Source: an uncultured Lachnoclostridium sp. (GTDB lineage Bacteria; Bacillota; Clostridia; Lachnospirales; Lachnospiraceae). Taken from it: DNA of 64,000 bases. Below the pieces are notes generated by a model. The model saw only the letters and a program-made list of their open reading frames with translations, made no database searches and was not told where the DNA came from. Shown piece after piece: positions 8,646 through 17,000 of the stretch. Each line of letters begins with the position of its first letter. The stretch's first letter is position 1. A program made the translations under genes and the position numbers. The DNA is taken from assembly GCA_946499505.1 (NCBI GenBank), contig CAMMSL010000010.1, positions 25,817 through 89,816 of the forward strand. Direction: 5' to 3'.

Positions 8646-8696
8646 ATTGTATTATTGATATAATACAATAATATATTCGCTATGGGAAAATGTCAA
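8646..8696 (-). promoter_or_regulatory. Promoter and likely GntR operator of the ABC operon
   Basis: Read on the minus strand, TTGACA (8691-8696) and TATTAT (8668-8673) are 17 bases apart. The inverted repeat ATTGTATTAT-TGAT-ATAATACAAT (8646-8669) covers the end of the -10 box and the start site. Its position and size fit the operator of a YtrA-type repressor, implying autoregulation. Confidence 0.8.
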
Positions 8697-8713
8697 GAGC
8701 GTTTTCAGAATTA

Positions 8714-9625
8714 TCAGAGAGTGTTTTCGTTTGCATTAATAATAATGTCTTTCATAGCCGGGTCAAATATGCCCTTTCTCAGCATTTCAATTTCATATTT
8801 ATATGGAGCGTAGGATTTCTTCGGTGCAGTAGGAGAAGGAATATATGGCGTCTCCAGTATTTTCGGGATTTTTTCGAAATCAGGGTGGTGAACGATATAA
8901 TTGAGTGCCTCGAACCCGATTTCACCAAAGCCGATATTTTCGTGTCGGTCTTTTGCAGCTCCCGGTTTATTCTTGCTGTCATTGATATGAAATACAGCAA
9001 TCTGCTCTTTGCCGATCACATGATCGAAGTCATTCATAACATCATCAAAATGATGGATGATGTCGTAACCGCTGTCGCTTGTGTGGCATGTGTCAAAACA
9101 TACCCTGAGCTTATCATTATGTGTTACACCATCATAAATCCGCGCCAGTTCCTCAAAAGAACGGCCAATCTCGGAACCTTTTCCAGCCATGGTCTCAAGG
9201 GCAATGAAACAGTCTGTGTCCGGAGTAAGCACCTCATTGAGCCCTTTGATGATCTGGGCTGTACCTGTTTCGACCCCGGCTCCCACGTGCGCGCCGGGGT
9301 GGAGGATAAGTGTGTGGCTCCTGCAGCTTATGGTGCGTTCGATTTCTTTAGCGAGAAATTCGACCGCGAGGGAGAAAGTCTCCGGTTTTACGGAGTTGCC
9401 CAGGTTGATAATGTACGGTGCGTGGACAATGATCTCGTGGATCCCGTGTTCCTTCATATATTCCCATGCGGGCTCGATATTTAATTCGCTGATCTCTTTT
9501 CTTCTTGTATTTTGCGGCGCTCCGGTATAGAACATAAATGTATCGGCTCCATAGGAAACAGCTTCCTTTGCAGAACCGAGGAGCATTTCTTTGCCGCTCA
9601 TGCCTACGTGTGAACCTAGTATCAT
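8714..9625 (-). CDS. nfo: Deoxyribonuclease IV (AP endonuclease)
   Basis: A 303-residue TIM-barrel enzyme of AP endonuclease family 2. Family signatures are GSHVGMSGK at the start, [33 protein letters not shown] and HINDSKN with the following DRHENIG; these hold the histidine, glutamate and aspartate ligands of the three-zinc site. It nicks DNA at abasic sites in base-excision repair. It is transcribed from its own promoter (9685-9713). The GntR-ABC operon lies downstream on the same strand with a separate promoter. Confidence 0.95.
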   Translation of the reverse strand: MILGSHVGMSGKEMLLGSAKEAVSYGADTFMFYTGAPQNTRRKEISELNIEPAWEYMKEHGIHEIIVHAPYIINLGNSVKPETFSLAVEFLAKEIERTISCRSHTLILHPGAHVGAGVETGTAQIIKGLNEVLTPDTDCFIALETMAGKGSEIGRSFEELARIYDGVTHNDKLRVCFDTCHTSDSGYDIIHHFDDVMNDFDHVIGKEQIAVFHINDSKNKPGAAKDRHENIGFGEIGFEALNYIVHHPDFEKIPKILETPYIPSPTAPKKSYAPYKYEIEMLRKGIFDPAMKDIIINANENTL

Positions 9626-9654
9626 AATGATCTCCTTTTCATAGATAAAATGAT

Positions 9655-9676
9655 GTTGGGGGCGAAAGCCCCCAAC
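9655..9676. other. Perfect hairpin in the nfo 5' leader
   Basis: GTTGGGGGC (9655-9663) pairs with GCCCCCAAC (9668-9676) around GAAA. It lies between the nfo promoter and its ribosome-binding site. No T-run follows on either strand. Confidence 0.7.
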
Positions 9677-9684
9677 TACGATTC

Positions 9685-9713
9685 ATTATAAAATAAATCA
9701 CGCGTTTTCTCAA
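9685..9713 (-). promoter_or_regulatory. Promoter of nfo
   Basis: On the minus strand TTGAGA (9708-9713) and TATAAT (9685-9690) are separated by 17 bases. Confidence 0.8.
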
Positions 9714-9766
9714 GATAGCAGATTTATGTCTGGCGGAGTGACTTCTGTGAATTTCCCAACGAAAAC

Positions 9767-9795
9767 TTGCCGTTAACCTTTATACATGGTAGAAT
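9767..9795 (+). promoter_or_regulatory. Promoter of the argS operon
   Basis: TTGCCG (9767-9772) and TAGAAT (9790-9795), spacer 17 bases. The -10 box overlaps the upstream in-frame ATG at 9786, which argues against that ATG as the true start of argS. It diverges from the nfo promoter. Confidence 0.7.
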
Positions 9796-9830
9796 ATCTT
9801 TCATACGGACGAAGAGGAGTGTGGAAGATA

Positions 9831-11597
9831 GTGAAGACTTTACTGGAACTTATCACAATAGAGATGGAGGAGGCTTTTGAAAAGGCAGGTTATGACAGGG
9901 AACTTGCAAAAGTGACTCTCTCCAACCGCCCGGACCTGTGTGAATATCAGTGCAACGGAGCGATGGCGGGAGCAAAGAAATATAAGAAAGCGCCGTTTAT
10001 GATCGCGGAAGAAGTGGCTCCATATTTGAAAGACAGCCAATATTTTGAGTCGGTGGATGTGGTCAAACCGGGATTTATTAACCTGAAACTATCCAAAGAG
10101 AGCACGGCATCCTACCTGAATGATATGGCTGCGGAAGAAAAGCTGGGGGTTGAGGATGAGAAAGCTCCGAAGACGATCATGATCGATTACGGCGGCCCCA
10201 ATGTTGCAAAACCTTTGCATGTGGGTCATCTGCGTTCTGCTATCATTGGTGAGAGTGTAAAGAGAATCCTGCGTTATAAGGGAAATCAGGTGACCGGGGA
10301 TATTCATCTCGGTGACTGGGGATATCAGATGGGGCTGATCATTACGGAACTTAAGAAGCGTCAGCCGGATCTTCCGTATTTTGACGAGTCTTACGAAGGC
10401 GAGTATCCGGAGGAAGCTCCGTTTACTATCGGGGAGCTGGAGGAAATCTATCCGACTGCAAGCGCATATGCGAAAGAACACGAGGATTACAGAGAAGAAG
10501 CATTGCATGCTACCTATCTTCTCCAGAATGGATACAGAGGATACCGCGCTATCTGGAATCATATTATGAATGTGTCGGTTACTGATCTGAAGAAGAACTA
10601 TGAAAAACTGAATGTAGACTTTGATCTGTGGAAAGGTGAAGCGGATGCTCAGAAATATATCCCGGATATGGTACAGATGTTAAAGGATAAGGGATATGCA
10701 CGTTATGATGAAGGCGCTCTTGTCGTTGATGTACAGGAAGAGTCGGATAAGAAAGAAGTTCCTCCGTGTATGATCCTGAAATCTGACGGAGCAGCTCTGT
10801 ATGATACGACGGATCTTGCGACTCTTGTGGAACGTGAGGAAGATTATAAGCCGGATGAGGTGATCTATGTAGTAGACAAGCGTCAGGAGCTTCATTTTAC
10901 GCAGGTGTTCCGGTGCGCGAAGAAGACAGGCATCGTGCGTCCCGAGACAGAACTTAAATTCCTCGGTTTCGGCACAATGAACGGCAAGGACGGCAAGCCT
11001 TTCAAGACACGTGAGGGCGGCGTCATGCGTCTGGAGAATCTGATCCGTGAGATCGATGAGGAGATGTACCGCAAGATCATGGATAACCGCACGGTAGAAG
11101 AGGAAGAGGCGGAGCGTACCTCCCAGATCGTCGGTCTCGCCGCGATCAAGTACGGCGATCTTTCCAATCAGGCATCAAAGGATTATGTGTTTGATGTAGA
11201 CAGATTTACTTCATTTGAGGGAAATACCGGACCGTATATTCTTTATACGATCGTGCGTATTAAGTCTATCCTGAATAAATATCAGGAAAACGGCGGCAGT
11301 CTTGAAGGACTGGAAATACGTCCTGCGGAAAATGAGTATGAGAAGGCGCTTATGCTGCAGGTACTCAAGTTTAATGACATATTTGGTACGGTTTATGAGG
11401 AAACAGCGCCTCATAAACTCTGCGCATATATTTACGAACTTGCTAATGAGTTCAACAAGTTCTACCATGAGACAAAGATCCTGTCTGAAGAAAATGAAGA
11501 GATAAAGTCAGGGTATATTGCACTTTTGGTTCTGGCAAGACGTGTGCTGGAAACATGTATTGATCTGCTCGGATTTGAAGCGCCGGAAAGGATGTAA
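9831..11597 (+). CDS. argS: Arginyl-tRNA synthetase
   Basis: A class I aminoacyl-tRNA synthetase, 588 residues from the chosen start. The N-terminal Add1 domain covers about residues 1-110. The ATP-binding HIGH-type motif is HVGH at 130-133 within YGGPNVAKPLHVGH. The KMSKS region is replaced by the usual ArgRS variant GKDGKPFKTREGG, and the alpha-helical anticodon-binding domain forms the C-terminus. I chose GTG 9831 because the protein then starts MKTLLELI like its homologues, and GAGGAG/GGAAG lie upstream; the ATG at 9786 falls in the promoter. No T-box leader is present. It is followed by an AlaX-type editing protein and a CPBP protease in one unit. Confidence 0.96.
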   Translation: MKTLLELITIEMEEAFEKAGYDRELAKVTLSNRPDLCEYQCNGAMAGAKKYKKAPFMIAEEVAPYLKDSQYFESVDVVKPGFINLKLSKESTASYLNDMAAEEKLGVEDEKAPKTIMIDYGGPNVAKPLHVGHLRSAIIGESVKRILRYKGNQVTGDIHLGDWGYQMGLIITELKKRQPDLPYFDESYEGEYPEEAPFTIGELEEIYPTASAYAKEHEDYREEALHATYLLQNGYRGYRAIWNHIMNVSVTDLKKNYEKLNVDFDLWKGEADAQKYIPDMVQMLKDKGYARYDEGALVVDVQEESDKKEVPPCMILKSDGAALYDTTDLATLVEREEDYKPDEVIYVVDKRQELHFTQVFRCAKKTGIVRPETELKFLGFGTMNGKDGKPFKTREGGVMRLENLIREIDEEMYRKIMDNRTVEEEEAERTSQIVGLAAIKYGDLSNQASKDYVFDVDRFTSFEGNTGPYILYTIVRIKSILNKYQENGGSLEGLEIRPAENEYEKALMLQVLKFNDIFGTVYEETAPHKLCAYIYELANEFNKFYHETKILSEENEEIKSGYIALLVLARRVLETCIDLLGFEAPERM

Positions 11598-11604
11598 TCA
11601 CACA

Positions 11605-12792
11605 ATGACAGAAAAACTTTTTTATCAGGACAGCCATCTTGCGGAGTTTGAAGCAAAAGTCCTGTCCTGCGAGCCTGTAACCCCGGATATCCTGCCAGGA
11701 CACAGCAGTGGTTATGCAGCAGAACTTGACCGTACAGCGTTCTTCCCGGAGGGCGGCGGCCAGTATGCGGATACCGGTGTGCTGAGCGGTGTCAGAGTTA
11801 CGGATGTGCAGGAAAAAGACGGGCGGATCCTGCATCTGCTGGAAAGTCCTCTGGAGCCGGGATCCTGTGTGAAAGGCTGTATTGACTGGGAAGAACGGTT
11901 CATGAAGATGCAGCAGCACAGTGGCGAGCATATTGTATCAGGACTTGTGCATTCCACATTTGGATATAATAATGTGGGGTTCCATCTGGGTACTGAGGAT
12001 TGTACGATGGACTTCGACGGGGAACTGACAAAAGAGCAGCTGGTACAGATTGAACAGGAGGCAAACCGGGCCGTGTGGAAGAATCTGGAGATACAGACGC
12101 TCTATCCCTCGAAGGAAGAACTTGCCGGTATGGAATATCGGAGCAAGATCGAGATTGAGGGACAGGTAAGGATCATTGTGGTCCCGGGATATGACGTATG
12201 TGCATGCTGTGCTCCCCATGTATCCCAAACCGGTGAGATCGGTCTGATCAAACTGACCCATGTGCAGCGGTATAAGGGCGGCGCCCGCGTGACGATGCTC
12301 TGTGGCGTAAGGGCGCTTCAAGACTATGAGACAAAACAGGAACAGGCCGGAGAGATTTCTGCCCTGTTGTGCGCAAAGGAAAATGAGATTGCAGAGTCAG
12401 TACGGCATTTAAGAGATGAGGCAGACAATCTGAAGTATGAGCTGGGAGAGAAAGAGAAAAAGCTGATCGCTGTCAAAGCGGAAATGATCCCGAGAGACGG
12501 CGGCCCGGTGTGTATATTTACGGAGGACATTGAGGGAGATTCTATGCGTCTTCTTATGAATCTGGTGCTGGAGGCCGGACATAGTGTGTGCGCAGTATTC
12601 CATGGAAATGACAGTGACGGTTATCGCTATGTGATCGGCAGCCGGACGCAGAATATGCGTGAACTTGTAAAACAATTCAACGAAGCATTTGCCGGGCGCG
12701 GCGGTGGAAAGCCGGAGATGGTACAGGGAACTGCCCGGGGCTGTGAAAGTGAGATGAAGACGTGGATCCTGGAGAAAGTGGGTGATGCGTAA
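11605..12792 (+). CDS. AlaX-type alanyl-tRNA editing protein with DHHA1 domain
   Basis: A 395-residue trans-editing protein. The N-terminal part has a translation-factor-like barrel (FFPEGGGQ), then the editing core with zinc motif HSGEH at 105-109 and the partner motif CCAPH near 200, which together bind zinc and hydrolyse Ser- or Gly-tRNA(Ala). After a coiled-coil segment (about residues 250-290) the C-terminus ends in a DHHA1 domain containing GRGGGKPEMVQG. It is the long AlaX-L architecture. I chose the ATG at 11605, 5 bases after argS; the open frame before it overlaps argS. Confidence 0.9.
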   Translation: MTEKLFYQDSHLAEFEAKVLSCEPVTPDILPGHSSGYAAELDRTAFFPEGGGQYADTGVLSGVRVTDVQEKDGRILHLLESPLEPGSCVKGCIDWEERFMKMQQHSGEHIVSGLVHSTFGYNNVGFHLGTEDCTMDFDGELTKEQLVQIEQEANRAVWKNLEIQTLYPSKEELAGMEYRSKIEIEGQVRIIVVPGYDVCACCAPHVSQTGEIGLIKLTHVQRYKGGARVTMLCGVRALQDYETKQEQAGEISALLCAKENEIAESVRHLRDEADNLKYELGEKEKKLIAVKAEMIPRDGGPVCIFTEDIEGDSMRLLMNLVLEAGHSVCAVFHGNDSDGYRYVIGSRTQNMRELVKQFNEAFAGRGGGKPEMVQGTARGCESEMKTWILEKVGDA

Positions 12793-13731
12793 ATGAATCA
12801 GATCTACCGGAAAAGCCCTTTCTGGAGCCTTACAGGCCCATTGCTCGGATATCTCGCGATTCAGTTTGCGGTCCAGTTTGCTGCTCAGTTTGTGATAGAG
12901 ATGCCTCATGTTATGCGGGCATATGCTGAGGTACTGCGTGGCAGCAGCGATGCAGTTCCTTCTATGCAGGAATTGCTGAATTCCTATATGCAGGCGCTTG
13001 AGCCGGCCTTTGAAGCGATCGCGCGATATCAGGTAGAGATCATGACGCTCTCGGCGCTGGGCACGATCGTGCTGACGGGCATACTGTTTGCGCGTGACAG
13101 GAAGCTGGAACAAAAGGCGGGAGTCGTACTTCCGGAGAGGGCGTCGTTGTCAAAATACTGGACGGTTGTCATTTTCGGAATTTCCGGATGTATTGCAGCC
13201 ACCTGTCTGATGGCAATGGTTCAGCTGGCGTTTTACGACGAGCAGTATCAGCAGGCGGCACAGATTACGTATTCGGCAGGTTTCCTTGTACAGATCATCG
13301 GACTGGGGATCGTTATTCCGATAGCGGAAGAACTGATGTTCCGGGGAATCTTGTATAAGAGATTTCGCGAACGGCAGGGATTTTGGTATTCGGCTCTATG
13401 GTCAGCGCTTCTTTTTTCTTTTATACATTCGAATACAACACAGATGATCTATGCGTTCCTGCTGGGTGTGCTGTTGTCGTATCTGTATGAAAAATTTGGA
13501 TCTTTCAGGGCGCCCGTAGTTCTTCATATCCTGCTCAATACAGGCTCGGTAGTTTTTACGGAGCTGGGTGTATTCCGCTGGATTGCAGGCAGTCCTGTGC
13601 GGATGGCGGGGGCGGTCATTGCAGGAGCGTTTCTTTGTTCAGTAATGTTTGTGGTGATCCAGAGAATGCCGGTGAGGATAGAAACGCATCAGAATACAGA
13701 TGATACGGACAGGAATGATATGTTCTCGTAA
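12793..13731 (+). CDS. CPBP family intramembrane metalloprotease
   Basis: A 312-residue polytopic membrane protein with about seven to eight hydrophobic helices. The CPBP (Abi) motifs are EELMFRG with E179, E180 and R184, and FSFIHSN with H212; a last conserved segment LGVLLSYLYEKFGS is also present. The family includes prenyl-CAAX processing enzymes and bacteriocin self-immunity proteins; the substrate here is unknown. The ATG follows the AlaX stop directly, so it is the last gene of the argS unit. A terminator follows. Confidence 0.9.
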   Translation: MNQIYRKSPFWSLTGPLLGYLAIQFAVQFAAQFVIEMPHVMRAYAEVLRGSSDAVPSMQELLNSYMQALEPAFEAIARYQVEIMTLSALGTIVLTGILFARDRKLEQKAGVVLPERASLSKYWTVVIFGISGCIAATCLMAMVQLAFYDEQYQQAAQITYSAGFLVQIIGLGIVIPIAEELMFRGILYKRFRERQGFWYSALWSALLFSFIHSNTTQMIYAFLLGVLLSYLYEKFGSFRAPVVLHILLNTGSVVFTELGVFRWIAGSPVRMAGAVIAGAFLCSVMFVVIQRMPVRIETHQNTDDTDRNDMFS

Positions 13732-13781
13732 ATGTAAGGTCAAAGCGATTTGTTTTGGCAAAAAAACAATTCGAAATTGTG

Positions 13782-13813
13782 TACGGCAGAAGATTTCTTC
13801 TGCCGTATTTTTT
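13782..13813 (+). terminator. Terminator after the argS operon
   Basis: TACGGCAGAAG (13782-13792) pairs with CTTCTGCCGTA (13797-13807) around ATTT and is followed by six T. Confidence 0.92.
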
Positions 13814-13962
13814 GGCTTAAAATAGACAAATTATCCGTAAATAAAGTCAAAAATACAAATAATAGAAATAGTTCCTGATAAATGCAAAGATTAAAATTAT
13901 CAGATAATAAAATATAAAAATAGAAATATTCAAATAATCAGACAATTTCAAATAATTTCTTG

Positions 13963-13991
13963 TTTACAAACGGAAAAAAATCGTGTATAGT
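13963..13991 (+). promoter_or_regulatory. Promoter of gltBD
   Basis: TTTACA (13963-13968) and TATAGT (13986-13991), spacer 17 bases, 35 bases before the gltB ATG. The 130 bases upstream are extremely A/T-rich with several CAAATAAT repeats; they could act as an UP element or bind a regulator, but no clear operator is visible. Confidence 0.75.
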
Positions 13992-14026
13992 CTTTTTCAT
14001 AAAATGCAAAGGAGAGGACAGCGATC

Positions 14027-17000
14027 ATGAGAAGAGCAAATGAAACCCTTCAAAATGAAGGACAGCAGATGGAAACAGCGCAGCATGAAACCGCGAAGAG
14101 TGATATCCCGCAGGGACTTTACCGTAAGAGTTTTGAACACGATAACTGCGGTATCGGTGCGATCGTAAATATCAAAGGCGTGAAGAGCCACAGTACAGTT
14201 GCCGGAGCGCTTAAGATCGTAGAGCACTTGGAGCACAGAGCAGGAAAGGACGCAGAAGGAAAGACCGGAGACGGTGTCGGTATTCTTCTGCAGGTATCCC
14301 ATAAGTTCTTTCAGAAAGTCTGTAAGCCGCTGGGGATTGACCTGAAAGGCGAGAGAGATTACGGCGTCGGGATGTTCTTCCTGCCGCAGGATGAGCTGAA
14401 ACGCAATCAGGCTAAAAATATCTTTGAAGTTATTGTAAAGAAAGAAGGCCTGAATTTCCTCGGCTGGAGAGAAGTTCCGGTACATCCGGAAGTGCTCGGC
14501 AAGACCGCTGTTGATTGTATGCCCTGTATCATGCAGGCATTTATCGAGCGCCCGAAGCAGATCAATAAGGGAATCGACTTCGACCGTCGTCTCTATGTGG
14601 TCAGACGAGTGTTTGAGCAGAGCAGCGATGATACATATGTAGTATCACTTTCCAGCCGTACGATCGTATACAAGGGAATGTTCCTTGTAGGTCAGCTCCG
14701 TCAGTTTTTCGGAGATCTTCAGGACGAGGATTATGAGTCGGCTATTGCTATGGTACATTCCCGTTTCAGTACGAATACAACACCGAGCTGGCAGAGAGCT
14801 CATCCGAACCGTTTTATCGTGCACAACGGTGAGATTAATACGATCCGCGGTAATGCGGACAAGATGCGTGCCCGCGAGGAGACGATGGAGGCAGGAAAGC
14901 TTAAAGGCGAACTGCACAAGGTGCTTCCGGCGATCAATACGTCCGGTTCAGATTCGGCTATGCTCGACAACGCCCTTGAATTTATGGTAATGAGCGGCAT
15001 GGATCTTCCGCTTGCAGTGATGATCTGTATCCCGGAGCCTTGGGTAAACAACCGGAGCATGTCCCAGAACAAGAAGGATTTCTATCAGTATTATGCGACT
15101 ATGATGGAGCCGTGGGACGGTCCGGCTTCTATCCTGTTCTCTGACGGTGATGTGATGGGAGCAGTGCTTGACCGCAACGGTCTTCGCCCGTCGAGATACT
15201 ATATTACGGATGATGATAACCTGATCCTATCTTCGGAAGTAGGAGTGCTGGACATTGATCCGTCCAAGATCCTTGTGAAGGAACGCCTGCATCCGGGTAA
15301 GATGCTTCTTGTTGACACGGTTGCGGGAAGAGTTATTGACGATGAGGAACTGAAAGAGAAATACGCGAACGAGGAACCTTACGGAGAGTGGCTGGACAGC
15401 AATCTGATCCAGCTGAAGGATCTTCCAATCCCGAACAAGGACATTCCGAAGTATACGAAAGAGGAATGCACCCGTCTCCAGAAAGCGTTCGGTTATGCTT
15501 ATGAGGATGTAAAGACTTCTATCCTTACAATGGCGAAGAACGGAGGAGAGGGAATCGCTGCCATGGGTATCGATGCTCCGCTCTCGGTTCTTTCTAAGAA
15601 GAGACAGTCTCTTTTCGGTTATTTTAAACAGCTGTTCGCGCAGGTTACTAACCCGCCGATCGATGCAATCCGCGAGGAGATCGTCACCTCAACTACGATT
15701 TATGTCGGAAAAGACGGAAACCTGCTTGAAAAGAAAGAAGAGAACTGTAAGATGCTCAGGGTTAACAACCCGATCCTGACAAATACAGACCTCCTGAAGA
15801 TTAAAAATATGAAGGTAGACGGATTCAAGGTGGCTGAGATCCCGATTACCTACTATAAGAATACAAGTCTTGAGAAAGCTATCGAGTATCTCTTTATAGA
15901 AGTAGACAGAGTGATCCGCGGCGGCGCCAATATTCTGATCCTGACAGACCGTGATGTAGATGAATATCACGTGGCTATCCCGTCACTGCTGGCTGTGTCC
16001 GGTCTGCAGCAGCATCTGGTCCGCACGAAGAAGAGAACTTCCGTGGCAATGATCCTTGAGAGCGGCGAACCGAGAGAGGTACATCATTTTGCAACGCTGC
16101 TGGGCTACGGCGCATGTGCGATCAATCCGTATCTGGCTCACGAGTCTATCCGTCAGCTGATCGAATCAAGACTGCTCCACAAGGATTACTATGCAGCAGT
16201 AGACGACTATAACAGCGCAGTGATCCACGGAATTGTCAAGATTGCGTCCAAGATGGGTATTTCCACGATCCAGTCCTACCAGGGAGCAAAGATCTTTGAG
16301 GCGATCGGACTTAAGAAAGAGTTTATCGACAGATATTTTACAGATACTGTAAGCCGTGTCGGCGGTATCGGCATCGAAGAGATTGCAGAAGATTATACGG
16401 CGTTCCATACACAGGCGTTTGATCCGCTGGGGCTTGACGGCGATATGACTCTTGACAGCGTGGGACGTCACAAATATAAGAGCGGCGGAGAGGAACATCT
16501 GTACAATCCGCAGACGATCCATATGCTCCAGCAGTCCACAAGACGCGGCGACTATGATATGTTCAAGCAGTATACAAAGATGGTGGACGCAGAAGGAGAA
16601 AAGGTCAACTTAAGAGGACAGCTCGACTTCAATTATCCGAAGAAAGGTGTTCCGATCGAGGAAGTGGAGAGCGTGGACTCCATTGTAACAAGATTTAAGA
16701 CGGGAGCTATGTCTTACGGTTCTATCTCTAAGGAAGCCCATGAGACTCTTGCCATCGCCATGAACCGTCTCCACGGAAAATCCAATTCCGGTGAAGGCGG
16801 AGAGGAGATCGAAAGACTGGATACGGACCGCTGCTCTGCGATCAAGCAGGTAGCGTCAGGACGTTTCGGTGTTACATCCAGATATCTGGTAAGCGCACAG
16901 GAGATCCAGATCAAGATGGCACAGGGCGCGAAGCCGGGCGAAGGCGGACATCTGCCGGGCGGAAAGGTCTATCCGTGGATCGCGAAGACCCGTCATTCAA

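Noticed and set aside
8690-9484. A 264-codon plus-strand frame opposite nfo
   Set aside because: nfo is unambiguous on the minus strand; the plus-strand frame has no start signals and no family resemblance.
9786-9830. ATG at 9786 as the start of argS
   Set aside because: It lies within the likely -10 region, has no ribosome-binding site, and adds residues not found in homologues; GTG 9831 fits better.
9626-9830. T-box riboswitch before argS
   Set aside because: No T-box sequence, no specifier stem-loop and no terminator; only one GC hairpin, which belongs to the nfo leader.
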